DNA of 64,000 bases from Acholoe squamosa (Eukaryota > Annelida > Polychaeta > Phyllodocida > Polynoidae): NCBI GenBank assembly GCA_949317995.1, contig OX439041.1, positions 16,709,501 through 16,773,500 on the forward strand. The letters run 5' to 3'. The translations under genes were made by a program, and so were the position numbers. Shown piece after piece: positions 1 to 13,281 of the stretch (the first letter of the stretch is position 1; each line of letters begins with the position of its first letter). The notes beneath the pieces were generated by a model that made no database searches, was not told the origin of the DNA, and worked only from the letters and a program-made list of their open reading frames with translations.

Positions 1-146
1 CATTTTGTAAGCCACTCTCTGACTTTGTAAATAAGAAACATATTTATATTAAAGTAACAGCATGGTCTAAAGGCACAGACAAGCCACTGCTTATACGCAG
101 GGTTTTATGGCATTTCTTTGTTTAAACATTCCTTGTTTAGAACATA

Positions 147-379
147 CCGTAATCTCCCGCGTAGAAGACGCGCTGTGCATATAAGACGCACCCCAAACTT
201 AGCAAATGCATTTACGTGTATAAGACGCACATTTTAAGGCTCAATTTTGTAAATTCAGTACATTTCTATAGTAAAATTACCCCTCGTATAAGACGCACCC
301 CCAATTTCAGTACATCCTAGAAGACTCCCCAGCATTTTGTTTGGCGTAGAGGACGCGTCTTATACGCGGGAGATTACGG
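147..379. mobile_element. MITE with TA target duplication (CCGTAATCTC ends)
   Basis: The ends are inverted repeats: CCGTAATCTCCCGCGTA on the left and its near-exact complement on the right. TA flanks both sides (145-146 and 380-381). The interior repeats a TATAAGACGCAC motif. Length is 233 bp and there is no coding capacity. The TA duplication points to a Tc1/mariner/pogo-type non-autonomous element. It shares its terminal design with the elements at 10163-10397 and 26402-26867. Confidence 0.8.
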
Positions 380-473
380 TACTACCGATATTCTTTTTGA
401 ACAAATGGTGCATCTGGGGCTGAATAGGTTGCATTCGCATATTCTATCTAAGACCCTATCAACAGCAATAGTA

Positions 474-681
474 TGGGTGTGGACCACTAAAATCGACATG
501 GTGACATGGGTTATTTTAGGCTATGTGACATGGGACATGAACAATTTCTTAAAATTGACATGGTGACATGAATAATTTCTTAAAATTGACATGGTGACAT
601 GACCATTTCTTAAAATTGACATTGGGACATGGCCATTTTTTAGAATCGACATGTGACATGGGGGACCCCCATCCACACCCC
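474..681. mobile_element. MITE with 8-bp duplication CAATAGTA, filled by a minisatellite
   Basis: CAATAGTA occurs at 466-473 and again at 682-689. Between the copies the ends are GGGTGTGGA and its complement. The interior is 4-5 imperfect copies of a roughly 35-bp unit around AAATTGACATGGTGACATG. An 8-bp duplication fits hAT-type transposition. The antisense reading frames here are repeat translation, not genes. Confidence 0.7.
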
Positions 682-689
682 CAATAGTA

Positions 690-3299
690 CCATTTTCGCG
701 TATCATAAGCCACACAGTGAGTTCGGGACAACCCTATAAGTCACACCCTGAAAGCTGTTTTGCATATGAGCCACAGTTTATATGGAGGCGTTTATGGTAC
801 ATCAAATATGGTCAATGGCCAGAACTGGATCTAGAACTCGGTTAGGGGAGTGAAGCTATATATAGTAATAGGGTGAGGCACTCTGAAGGGCCACCATATT
901 GACAGTAGGCTCAAAGCAGACATGGAACATTGCAGACACAGTGCAAATCCTATGGGCTCAAAGCAGACATGGAACTACAGTGACTGACACTTTCTACCCT
1001 ACTCCCCACAACCTCTGCATGGAAATTGGCTCAAGTTGGCACGCATGAATATGGTAGATGGAATTGTAGCTTACTGCGAACTCATCTCATACAATATTAA
1101 TTCACTGCTCGGGTGATAGATTACTTGTTTGTGTATCAAATGAGCCCAAAGGTTAGAGTGGAGAAAGTTTTCTTCATGACTTTCGACAATTATCAACCCA
1201 AGTCTGGTTGCACTGAACAAATTAACTCTTAACCGACTGGGGTGTATAATGTCTTATAATCATGAGAATTTGTTTATGATTATATTTACCCTTTTGCCAT
1301 TGGGAATTAAATCTCATTAAAGAGGTATGGAATAACGATAGCATTCATATGTAAAAAGGCATGCTGGTTTGTTCATGCCCTGCATTATAGCCTTTCAAAT
1401 GCCAGGGTGGATAAAGAATTGAAAAAAAAATTAAAGGATTCAGGGATATTTATAATTTTTTAGAATTTTGTCTGATTTCAGAATTTTCTCAGTTCTTTTT
1501 GCCTGTAACTCAAAGTTCAAAACTCTGAACGGTGTTTTGTGGCATGTTACACCGAATACAGACACCCTGACTTACACATCCCTGGGGGTAAAACTCATCC
1601 ATCCAATCAAGTTCTCTACATGGTCCAGTTCAAAGTTCTTTGTCAAGTTTGAGAGCAAATAGGATTAAACCCTGGCCTAATTTATTCCAGCCTAGTCTTT
1701 GCCAAGATACTAACTTTTATGGCACCATAAACTAAATAGGCCAGTCCCAAGTTATGAATAAAGGCACGATTTATGGGTCCCATAAGCTGCACAATGGTAC
1801 TTATCAGGGATATCTCCGACACATTTTCAGATTAGTGGAGTGCTGTATTGGCATGTAGAAAAAGAATAAAACTTCTTGTAAGGTGTAAAAGTTATACGAT
1901 GGGATTTTATGGGTTCTTTTTTGTTAGGGTAAACTTAGCATACATGCTAAGTATACTATAGAACATGAATGGAGGGCCAAGGAATAAGTGCATAGTCATC
2001 GACCAATCAACTGAGGGGGAGAGAGAGAGATTGAGGATATTCTGCCACTCAACCACATTCTATGTGCCTGATCAAGTATGAGTCAGATTAGAAATCCTAG
2101 AGATGGATTCAGTGAAGGAGCCTATAATAAAGTAGGGTACTTAACATTAAGCGATGTACTCGCTGCAGTCTCACACTTGTACCTTACTGCTTCTCACCAT
2201 TGAGAGTTTATTTGAGTGGATGATTCATACAAAGCATTGATTGTACTGGTTAATGTTGTAGATTATTAGCGCGGCGACTCTAAGTCCTACTAGTGAGACT
2301 TGTAGACTAGTCAATGGTTCAGAGTCGCCACGGTGTAAGGGATAGGGGAGCCCTGATTTCTATTTTTTCACTGTTCTTCTCCTATGGACTATTTTGGCAC
2401 AATATTGAGGCATTGTTATCAGCATATGTATGTACTAATGGTAGATAACTTGTTTTTGTGATATATGTTTAGTTTGGGTTTTATGATTAGATTAGACATT
2501 TCAGCTCCTGGAGCTCTATGGAAGATTAGCATAAGACAAAATTAAGATTCACCAATACATCTCTGTAGGCTTTATCTGATAATTCTGTGGTCTGAAATTG
2601 CTGTATATATGTACTAAAGGTTTTATCTCACGGGGTTATGGTACATTTGGATCATATATTCTGTATTTGAAGAAGATATTTACTGTTTAGAATCTCTATA
2701 AATCTCTATGGAGAGACAAATGCTAAACTTGGTGTACCCTGTCTACAGAGGGGAGGGGGTTACCAGTTTGGTGGGGAGGGGGTTGTGACCAGCTGTATGC
2801 TGTTGGGGTTGGTAAGACTGCCACACACAACCCTAGTCATTCTGGGGTCCTTGGTGCATATGGTTCTGGGTCATTGAACATGCCCACCTCTACCATTTGT
2901 AGTGGTCATCTATGGGCAGGCAGAACTTCTCGGTAGTAGACCTAGTAGTACAAGGCAGCACAAGAGTTACAGGGTGAGCCAGATGGTACAACCTTTAATT
3001 GCCTTTGAAGTTAGCTTTCTTATTATTCTATCACTAGACACAAGATTACAAGTTGCCGCGCTATGTCTCACAGGTCTATTCTCTACTATTCTATTAAAAT
3101 CTACAACACTATGGTTTTATATAATTAGAATAACAGTCCATCAAGGTTAACAAGGTTCACCCTTAGTGTTAAATATAATGTGTGTACAGAGCTCCACTTT
3201 AGACCATGTCACACTCTAACTTCCCAGTGTAAAGTGATATCAAAAAGATGTGTGATTTGGGTGAGTCACACGCCAAATCAGCGATAAGATCATTGAGGA
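690..3299. other. Non-coding spacer
   Basis: I see no convincing gene or exon. A 9-bp perfect hairpin (GGCGACTCT at 2273-2281 and AGAGTCGCC at 2331-2339) is the only clear structure. The short open frames (for example 1468-1662 and 2902-3150) have no family signature. Undetected 5' exons of the WD40 gene could lie here or before the window. Confidence 0.5.
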
Positions 3300-3545
3300 T
3301 GCTTCAGGTGGATGCTTTTTCTACATCCACTTCTTTGACTCCAAAAAGAGTTTTGATGACAGGAGCCAGCGTTGTCTTGCAAAGGTATATGTTTATTGAT
3401 CCTTGACTGAGACCTCAATCTTTTCCTACTTTAGATTAACTTCTTGTCAGGAGTTAGATGGTCAAACCGTTGGTTAATATCGTGGCTGCACATAATGGAG
3501 TTCCTCAAGGCTCAGTAGTTGGACCCTCATGTTTCCCAATGTCAT
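3300..3545 (+). pseudogene. Non-LTR (LINE) reverse-transcriptase relic
   Basis: Two LINE RT signatures occur in order. FDSKKSFDD at 3334-3360 resembles the DFxKAFD motif A. NGVPQGSVVGP at 3493-3525 is the GxPQGxxxxP motif. They are only about 44 codons apart and not continuously open, so this is a decayed, internally deleted fragment. It lies upstream of the recognised WD40 exons and is unrelated to them. Confidence 0.6.
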
Positions 3546-3864
3546 TTACTTTGCAGTGAGGACATGGCCCATAATTTAACAGGAATCAATTCCCACCCAG
3601 AATTTCAGAGCCTGTGAGCGTGTGTAATTGCTTAACCAAACAAGTCTCAACAAATCACATTGAGACATGATTTAGATGTAACATCAAACGTTTTGGAATA
3701 TCTATTTGCCTTTAGCTCAGAATTATAATGGATGCAAAGGGTAGATATATTACATGATTTTACTTTGTACATCACTATTTTCGACATTATTGTTTTTCAT
3801 GCGCTCTTCTATATCACATAATTGTATTCATACTTATTTCACATTATTGTACTTTGTCATACAG

Positions 3865-6800
3865 ATGTACAGTACAGACACAGGCCAGGTCCTCTACAGT
3901 CTGACAGACTCCGATACCAACAAGCGCCATCTGTCTGTTACCTCCGTCCGCTTCTGTCCCGCTGAGTCTAATGATGCAAAAGTAGAACACCACCACATGC
4001 TAATGGTTACATGTAAGTGAAACCACTAGACTCTTTATGGGTTGTGGCATGATTTTTAAAGGGTTTCAAATTCATTTATCGTTGTGTGGGACACAAGCTA
4101 TTAACTTACTGCTGTCAAAGTGGTGCATCCCGACAAATCATAACAAGTATATCAACTGCTTAGTTCAACAGGACACATTGAATGTGCACAGTTGTGCTAT
4201 TTGAAAAGGCTACTTTCATGTATCATGCTCGCAAAAGCATGATGCATGAATCATGACAAACTATTCAAAAGTGATTTTGACATAAATGATGACACTTAGA
4301 AACTGGTCTATTTAACCTGGGGTACATGTTGTCTTCACACACTACAATGGCACTTTTGCAGTATAATTAAATATATAACATTTTCACTATCGAATACTGA
4401 TACTTGTATATTAGTTAATTCAAGTTGCCAAATTTTCTCTTTGCTAGCAAACATTAAACCATAACTCTCATCATCTGCTTATCTTTGCCCAAAATAACAA
4501 AACCTTATGTCTCATAACAGATGCATCAGGCCTCATAAAGTTCTGGCACTACCCTTCACAATCTTGTCTCTCCACAATCCACGACCGCAAACAAATTGAC
4601 GAGTACTTGACAAACGACCAAAATGACTCCTCCAACTGGAAGGATGACCGACAGACACTGGCCTCAGCCATCAGTATACCTACAATGAGGTTTGCCACAA
4701 CAGGGGCAGACCCCGGCATTAACATCTATGACTTAAATACCAAGAAGATCATTACAACCTGTGGGCCAAGGTGAGTTTACTCTACTCATAGAGGATTTCT
4801 TTTAGAAGTAACATTCAGTGACCTTTTGGAGAAGTTATCTCTTAATGTATCAATTAAGAACATAAATAGTGAAAGGAAACCTTCTAGGAAAGAATACACA
4901 GAAATAAACCTCATGTAGTATTTTTAAACATCAGTTTGAAAGGGTGCTGCGCAATACTGATCTGATAAAGGAGTATAAAAATTATCATATTAATTTTTCT
5001 TATGTCATAAAAGTCATAAAACATTTTTAACCCCCAAAAAAATCACTTTTTGAATAATAATTGCAAAAATAATGGTTTCTTTTTTTGTTTAAAAAAGAAC
5101 GCTTTTTTCTGACAATTGGGGTACCTCATTTAAAGTATTCCTTCTGTTCTAGTGACTCCCGTGATGTTATGAACGGACACCGGGCGCGTGTGTTTGCCAT
5201 CCAGTACCACCCGACAGACCCACACCTCTTTGTGACAGGCGGCTGGGACGACACTGTACAGGTATAGCTTGCTCTTCTATTTACTTAGGGTATATAGTTT
5301 TTATTACCTTCTCACGGCACTAAGGCCACACCAAATTAAAAGATGGATTTCCCGCACCTGTTTTTCAGAAATTAGAATTTTATTTTTATTTGAAAAATAA
5401 TATTTATTTTTATTTGAAAAATAATATGTCTATGGATCCCGCCCGCCTCATTTTCTGTGATTTTCACTTTTTTTTGGGATCAAGCTAGAAGTACATGTAT
5501 ATGATTGATCATTAAGGTACAGGAAGGACAGACCCTCATTGAATAGTCATAACTGTGCAGATTTTCCTAATGCCAAACACTGTTGCCCATATACGATATT
5601 CAACCAAGCATGGCTTACATAAGGACCATAATATCTACCAAAGCCTGAATCACTAATGGCAAAAGAAAAGTCACCCTCTCCATATATTTGATATTAAGAA
5701 TCCATAGACAATATTTTATTTCAAGAAAATAAAAATAAAAACTTTGCCCTCCCGCACCATATTTTCAAAATGAAAATCCATAGACGAACTTTTTTATTTG
5801 GTGTGGCCTAACCGAGTATAGAATCTCCATTCCCTATATAGAAACAAAGAAGACCATTTCAACTGAAAACCCCTGGCTACATGCAATAGAGCTAGACTGC
5901 TTTGTTGAAATTCATAGATATTGTGCAAAGTCAATTTATCAAATCCAAACTTGTGCACCATGCCATAGGCTTCCTGGATATTGAAACTAGCCACGTTTGA
6001 TAAGAATTATATGGAGCCAATCGCCTTATAAAATGAAGTACAGGATATCAATGTTCATCGTTTTTGTCTTGTTTATTTAAGATCTGGGATGACAGAAAAA
6101 GACACTCAGTTCGGTAAGTAGGGACAGGTAATTCAGTGGTCTTACAAAGTGATGTAAGGAATTTGGAAATCATATAAGGTATTCTTTAGTTTAGAAAGGA
6201 GCTGCAGAACTCCTACCTTGTTCAGATCATTTCAAATTTAAGCCCCCCCCCCAACTGCTGCCTAAAGGATAGATTCTATAGTATTAACCTGTTGCATGCT
6301 CTTCTCGTATAGGAAAATATTTGGTCCACATGTTTGCGGAGATTCGCTGGATATAGACAGTAACCACAACCACCTTCTAACGGGGTCATGGCGGAAAGCG
6401 GAAGTCCTGCAGGTAAGCTATCCAAAATTTAGTTCATTTTAAAAAGGAAATAGTGAATATGTTCAGGCTAGAGCATAAATTGTCTTTTAATAGAGAAATT
6501 GGCCCTAGGTAATTGTTTTCCTATAGATATTCATTTAATATGCTGTACAAAATTTTTAGTTCCATTTAAGAACGAAGCACAAAATAGGGTTGTGTTATAA
6601 TTATTTTGTGAAATATCCAAAAATATGAATTTGATTTGCTAGATATGGGACTTTACAACTGGTGAGAAAATCAAAGACGTACCTCAGGATCACATGCACG
6701 GCAGTCTGGTAGGTCCTACCATTTCTTGATAATTTATCTTTGACATAGATCACAAAACAAAGAAGTTAATGATGAAGTTTTTTTAAACAATTTAAAAAAC

Positions 6801-7591
6801 TTGACTTGGGTGTATATGTTAAGCGATAAAATTTCTCTTGTGTTCTCTGAAATAAGCAGAGATATATCATTGAATATTTTTTTATTATAAAATATATGAT
6901 AATTATCATGCATCGTATATAATAATGCCAAGTTTTAAATGCTGTAGCCATAGGCACTGTGCCATATAATAAGTAAAACAAGAATTAGAAACATTGTTAT
7001 ATAGACTTGTAGACTTGATTTTAGACATGTGAATAAAAGTTTATTTGCTGAATGTTTCACACAGGATCCTGAATACGTATGATGCTTTCAGACAGCAATT
7101 CTGTATTTTTAACACCCTGCTCAGACATCCACCCAAAAAGTCAATGTTTTTACTTATTGTCATCCATGCATTCAATTTACCCACCCCATGTCATCTTAGA
7201 GTGTCTACAATCCTCCCAGTTTATCTACTGTAAAACCCAGCATAAAAGCTGCAGCTATTTCAGAGGCCTACAACATTTTATAAAGCCTTCTGGAATGCCA
7301 ATTCTAGATGTGGTTTTAAGATAATAGAACAGATATAAACGTGTGTTTTTCAAGCCACTGTGGCCTTTAAATAGCGTGTATCTAGGTGTGGCATATACGC
7401 TTGGTTTTACAGTATCCCAGTGCCTGGACTCATTCAGAGATTGAGATCCAATCATTTGTCACAAATATGCAACTCTTTAAAGATCATAAAATAGAAACAC
7501 AATTTACCGTATGTAATCCCTTTAAGAATACCCACCCACCCAACCCAATATGTGCTCCTGTTTTTCTTTCAGATTGATATTGCATCACTTT

Positions 7592-7673
<82 letters not shown>

Positions 7674-10600
7674 GTGTGTGTTCATCATATTACCCTTTTC
7701 CTTAGGTCAAGAGAATTACAATGCAATCAAAGTTTAAAAGTCCAATTACATGTACTATGTTTAGAAACTAGACATTGGTGTATTTTATTATGGAGAGATG
7801 TTCATTGGTAGTTATCCTTGTTGGTTGTTTGACAGACCGAAGTTAAGGTAAACTTTACTCCATGCACATTAGATAACTTAGTATAATCTCATAAAAGATA
7901 TGGTGCTACTGGTATGCTGCATTTTATGCATAATGTATGAATGTTATAAACCTGGGGTTATAAAAGCATATGTGCACAAATTGATAAAAAGAAAAACCAT
8001 TGATTTTGGTTCTGTCAATAGTGTAGAATTAGTCTTCATATTTCTTTTTTTGTTGCTTATTATAAACAAGTACCAAGTATCACACTGATGAAATTATTTT
8101 AATGAAATGATAGTTTGCAGATAGAAATATCACTAAAAGGTACTCACATATCATCAACTAAATCAGTCCTTATCAGGGTATGGTCACATTATTACTTACC
8201 GGTAATCATTTAATTCACTCTTAATATTATGGTTCATATCACGTTCTTTTGATGATGCTCATACATTGACATGTTTTAAATAAAACTTTTTCTTTTAGTG
8301 AATTTTTTTTTAAAAAAGATATTTTGGTATAAGGCGATTCACAAGTAATTGTAATGAATGCTCACTTTCACAATGTTAGTGCATTCACCGTTTTTCAATT
8401 TTCATGATATAATTTTGTCATTGATATGAAGTACATATACCATGTGTGTACCGGTATGTGTTTAAGTTTACAAATTTAGTAATTGCGTCAATGCCTTTGT
8501 CACAGAGATCCTTGCGTTATGTAAGTAAAGGATAGAAAATAAGGCGTGGACACCTAAAACATTCAAAATTTTTGTCTTTTCATCTAGAAAGTACATTGTT
8601 TATTGAATAACGCTCTATTTACTGCAAAAACTGTACTATGATTATTTTGTTATATTGTTTTTCATTTGTATTTTCTTCTTCTATTTGTGTTTCTGCTATC
8701 TAAAATGATTCAATTCTGATATATTTTTTAAATTCTCATTGAGTTCTCTTTGTTTCTCTTGAGTTCCATGTATTTTCTGTACATCTCTAAGTTTCTTGTA
8801 CTATATAGTCTGCATTTTGTGTTGTCAGAAATTTCTGTCAAACCTTTTTTATCCTTTTTTTATTGATTTGTTTTGAACTGTGCCAAAGATATAAAGTGTT
8901 GAACAGTTTCCTCTCCTAAAACTAAATAGCTAGTCTACAAAAGCTCATGTAATCTTGAGATTATGTTCAGCTGCCTCGAGTCTTTAAGGTAGTTTTTAAT
9001 CATAGCACATTTTCTAAATTGTCACTTTAACCAATACAAACAGTTAAATTATTAGCCTAAATTATATGATAGAAATAGAGATAGTCACTGCATGAATCAT
9101 GATGTACCAATATTATACACTGCTTAATTGTTGGTACAATGTTAATATTTAGATAAACTAGAAATAGTATTGTATGTCACCCAGTAGGATAGAAGTAGCC
9201 CAAACAGATGAGACATGAAATGAAGATATAAAATCATTTCAATCATGAGGGATAGTATAATGCCTAGAATAAATTTTATGGTCATACTTTTAGTTCAAAA
9301 GGGAATTCTAGTCCTCCTGTTGAAGCTTTTGAATACTTTCCACTAGAAAATATTTATACGATTCCAAAGTTTTTATCTTACACTTTGATAGAAATGCTAA
9401 AACTGTGATTGCTGGTGTAAAGAGAAAAATACAACTGTACAATTCACAGTGGATCAGATTTGATCTCCATGCAACATGGAAGTATTTATACTAGATGTGT
9501 TAGGTCATGGATGGTAGCAAGCATGTATAACCTGTATATGATTTATCGAATTTAGGGTTGAGTCAGAAAAATAGTTCTCAAAAAACTTTTGTCAGCAAAA
9601 GATGACAAAGCTCACTCTCTTATAGTCTAGGTGAAATATAAAGCCCAAGAAAAAGAAAAATCAAAAGAAAAAATAGTGATAAAAGGGTAGCTGTGATTTA
9701 ACTTGTAAAACAGTATATCTATAATACTATTATACATATACTGTTATTATTATTAGTGTGATGATTATCTAATAAAAGTGGTCGATCAATGGAGTTTAAA
9801 ACCTCCAACCATGTTGAGGACATGAAATAATCTTAAAAGGTGTAAGTGAAAATAAATATCAATAAATTATAAGAACACTGTTAGATAAAATCTAATGCAT
9901 ATACAACTGCCTTTTTCAATATATTGGTTAGCACCCAGCATTTACTCAAATAATGCTCACCTTACTATTTTAAGAAAAGATATGATTGACATTTAAATAT
10001 CATTTTATTTAAAATAATAAATTTCTGCTTGTGTTTTATTAGTTATACAGTGCACAGTGGTTGGGACGTGACCACATTGTGTGTGGAGGATGTGAGCAGA
10101 ACATGGCACGCATCATTGACCGCGGAACTCTGAACGTAAGTGGTTCAAGGCTTTTCTATATACCGTATTCATTCTAATAAGCGCACCTGCTCTAATAAGC
10201 GCACCCCCTTCTTTTGGGCCATAAGCACACCCTCCCTGGTCTCAAATCATTCAAATGAAGCCTAAAATTCAAGATTTTTAGGGCAAAAACAATGACTTCA
10301 AGAGGGGGTGCGCTTATTAGAATTTATTTTTCTATTAAGGATTTGAGCATCCAACAATTAATTTTCCGCACAGGTGCGCTTATTAGAATGAATACAGTAG
10401 TTTACACACAGTTTTGGTAGGATTCTGCCCATGATATAGCAGCAAACAAAAACCTGCAATTCCAATTCTTGTAATATCCTTTATGCATTTATTGTAGCAT
10501 TGTCAATATCTTGTTATCCTCATGTGATAATGAATAACCTAATTTCACCCAATATTTTCAGACTGTTGGACAGTTGGTTGACCTTCCTGCGGGAGTTTTC

Positions 10601-10708
10601 TCCATTGACCACGAGAGATCACCGGCCCACCACCGACAGCCACGTATCATCATAGCTGCTGGCAAGAAGATCTATACTGTCCGCATTGACAGTGGCAAGC
10701 GCCAATAG
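3865..10708 (+). CDS. WD40-repeat protein, 3' eight exons (5' end not seen)
   Basis: Eight exons with GT-AG borders join in phase: 3865-4012, 4521-4770, 5153-5261, 6082-6113, 6313-6412, 6644-6708, 10043-10135 and 10562-10708 (stop TAG 10706-10708). They give about 314 codons. WD hallmarks are visible: LIKFWHY in exon 2, a GH...GGWDDTVQ/IWDD unit spanning exons 3-4, LLTGSWRKAEVLQ/IWDF spanning exons 5-6, and LYSAQWLGRDHIVCGG in exon 7. Such proteins fold as beta-propellers that scaffold other proteins; no enzymatic role is evident. Exon 3865 starts with ATG but follows a good acceptor (ttgtcatacag) and begins within a repeat, so upstream exons are likely. I do not recognise the orthologue. The intron between 6708 and 10043 is 3.3 kb. 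Confidence 0.85.
5323..5809. mobile_element. MITE in WD40 intron (AGGCCACACCAAAT ends)
   Basis: The 487-bp element ends in AGGCCACACCAAAT and the inverted ATTTGGTGTGGCCT. Inside, the phrases CCATAGAC and AAAATAAAAATAAAA recur in inverted order. It lies wholly in the intron between exons 3 and 4. Related ends occur at 11958-12359. No transposase is encoded and the target duplication is unclear. Confidence 0.65.
6709..10042 (+). other. Long intron of the WD40 gene
   Basis: This AT-rich intron holds the dinucleotide repeat at 7598-7671. I saw no exon with WD40 character and no RNA gene. Short open frames here have no support. Confidence 0.6.
7598..7671. repeat. (TA)n microsatellite
   Basis: About 37 uninterrupted TA units lie in the 3.3-kb intron of the WD40 gene. 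They create an artefactual Tyr/Ile open frame. Confidence 0.95.
10163..10397. mobile_element. MITE in WD40 intron, TA duplication (CCGTATTCATT ends)
   Basis: The left end CCGTATTCATTCTAATAAGC is mirrored at the right (GCTTATTAGAATGAATACAG). TA lies on each side (10161-10162 and 10398-10399). The internal motif AATAAGCGCACC recurs. At 235 bp it is almost the same length as the element at 147-379. It sits in the last intron. Confidence 0.85.
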
Positions 10709-11280
10709 ATATTGTCTATTAATTTCACACATTCCTCTTTGCACTTTTGTCTTTAACTTTAAAATTCACCAGTAACTTATATAGAAAATCTAATAAAATT
10801 CATCTCTCTTTATACTATTGGACATTGCTATACTTCCCAAAGAATTTGATCATCTCTAGTTCATTCAAATATCTTTGTATAAATATTTGTACTGTCAGAA
10901 AACTTCCCAAAGATTTGGACCGTATCCATTATAATGTCATTATCATTTTGAAATCTTCTATGTCCTCTTGACAATTTTTCTATTTTCTTTATATATATTC
11001 TTTATGTAAACAGGATTTTTTTTTCATTTTTCAATACAACCTCTAAATAACCTTTTCACAAAATGTACAAGGAAAGACTCTGCATCACGGTGACACATTG
11101 TGGTTTGTTTTTCACAAGAATGGTATTGTTCAAAATATTGATGTGGTTTTTGCATCATTGCATTATACACTTGTTGTTATTGCTGAGATTTGTGGTGTGA
11201 GATTCTAGAAGTGGGGTATGATTCACTTCTATTTACAAAGCAATATCTATGCACTTAAAATATCTCCACCAGTAATTTAA

Positions 11281-11508
11281 CCTTTATAGGCCGCTAGTGC
11301 ATTAATGCATCATGTCCATTGGTCATCATGATGCACCAATGAAGTGCTAGCGAGCATCATGTCGACCCTCCGGGAGCATACATATGTATCAACCCCATAG
11401 GGTCGGTGTGATGCTTCAGTGCTGGAATGCAGTCTCACCAGCACTTCATTGGTGCATCATGACGACCAATGGGCATGATTCACTTCTGCATCAACGGCCT
11501 TTATTGGG
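11281..11508. mobile_element. piggyBac-like MITE (TTAA duplication)
   Basis: TTAA flanks both ends (11277-11280 and 11509-11512). The inverted arms of about 90 bp contain CCATTGGTCRTCATGATGCACC and GAAGTGCTRG. The TTAA duplication and CCYWWTAAAGGCCG-like ends suggest a piggyBac-derived non-autonomous family. Relatives lie at 22576-22857, 23383-23585 and 57836-58015. Confidence 0.75.
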
Positions 11509-11957
11509 TTAAAGGTGCTGTTTTTGTTATTATTCTTGTTAGAAATTCCGTCCAGGCATATCCTCTTTCATTGCAGTTAAGTGTGGCTATGCATATGTAA
11601 CTTGCCTTACTTTTGCATGAATATGGCCACTTATTTGGCTTTTTTTCATGAATGCGCTTTAATCAAATGTTAGGTAGTCAATGCTAAATTAGTGATTACA
11701 TTGAACTTATATACTAGTATGTCTTCAAGACAATATAGAAGTAAGGCTGAGGCCAGTGATGTGTGGTATTATGAATATATCCATGCCACAAACCAATACA
11801 ACACTACATATTTCAGCATAATAAAGTTAAAACCATTTGATGGTTCTTTTCAAACTTGATGTTCTTGTGTAAGATTTAATTATTGCTCTGTAGCGATCCA
11901 AGTGCTTTGAACCCATCAATAGCATTCAAAAATGGTTTGGATTAAAAAACTTAGATT

Positions 11958-12359
11958 AGGCCACTCCAAAAAAACAACTATGTTTCTCATCACCAAGTCA
12001 TGAAAAATGCGATGAGGGAGGACATTGATTTTTTTTTTGCCTAAGCAGTTCATTAGTATCGTCATTGGGCCTGATATCTGCACTTTGGGCGTGTCACGGA
12101 GAGCCGTGCAAGAAAAACTGCATTATAATAGTAACAGACTTGTGACATGATCTGCAAAAAGGGGGCTTAGTGCAGGGGATACTAAGACCCCTTCTCCCAG
12201 CACATGCCACAGTTATTATTGGCATTTCAATAGACTTTACTATCTTTGTTCATTTTGTTGTACATCTTTCTCAGAAAGTTCTCTAAAGAAAATCTCAAAT
12301 GACGATTTTTCTGATGAGGGCAGGGATGAAAAACAAGTTTGTTTTCTTTGGACTGGCCT
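11958..12359. mobile_element. MITE (AGGCCACTCCAAA ends)
   Basis: The left end AGGCCACTCCAAAAAAACAA pairs with the right TTGTTTTCTTTGGACTGGCCT. It resembles the ends of the intronic element at 5323-5809. There is no coding content. Confidence 0.6.
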
Positions 12360-13017
12360 ATGTATAAGTTCCCAAAAGTGGGATGGGGGTGGGGTAGCAC
12401 CTTATAAAAGGGATATAATTACATCTAGATAGAACTTAACTGTTCAAAATCAGGCATCAGATGTAACTTTAACTTTATCTGGGGGTGTACCCTGTATGCA
12501 TTCACCATTGTACTTTAATACATGGTAATGATGGCAGGAGACAGACATGGTGATTCTTAAAGCAGTTCTTTTAATTTACCTACTGCCTACACCATTGGTG
12601 GTAGATTATTATCAACCCTTCCTACGGCCATATCTTGTAGTCGAAAAATCAATTACTTCTTCAATTCAAGTGCTTTATAGTTTTTTTTTTTTTTAATTTT
12701 TGGAAAGACTTTTTCTTAATTGTCATTGGCTTGATACCAATATTCAATATACTAAGTGTAGTATTTCACACAAAATCCAGACATGGTCCAATCAATTTTG
12801 ATGAAGATAAATTTATTAAATGCATGGCAGTCTTACAAGACAGAAAAGGCAAGGCAACTCCATCGATAACTGAGTAAGAAAAAAGTAATCATGTTATCCA
12901 CTTATAACCTCAGTGCCATCAAGAGATATCAGATGAAATGTGCCATAGCACATTTACTATGTTAAAGATGATACATTAATATTCCATCATAACATATCAT
13001 ATTTGATATTATAGTAT
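12360..13017. other. Non-coding spacer
   Basis: AT-rich sequence with no gene, RNA or clear repeat structure recognised. Confidence 0.5.
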
Positions 13018-13097
13018 CATCAATTGATATCTTCTTATACAATGTCGTTGTATACAATGCTATTTATACACTTAGGCTAAGTATGGATTGTTCATAG

Positions 13098-13099
<2 letters not shown>

Positions 13100-13146
<47 letters not shown>
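13100..13146. repeat. (TA)n microsatellite
   Basis: About 23 TA units follow GGAA. The second duplicate copy has only a few TA units at the same place. Confidence 0.95.
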
Positions 13147-13150
<4 letters not shown>

Positions 13151-13220
13151 TAAATGAAGCATAGATATGAATAGTATCATATTATATGCATAAGTGAAAT
13201 TGGCATTTATTTTGAATACA

Positions 13221-13224
<4 letters not shown>

Positions 13225-13279
<55 letters not shown>
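13225..13279. repeat. (CT)n microsatellite
   Basis: About 27 CT units. The minus-strand Arg-Glu open frame over it is an artefact. Confidence 0.95.

Positions 13280-13281
<2 letters not shown>

Noticed and set aside
2902-3150. Possible upstream exon of the WD40 gene
   Set aside because: No WD40 character and no convincing splice borders.
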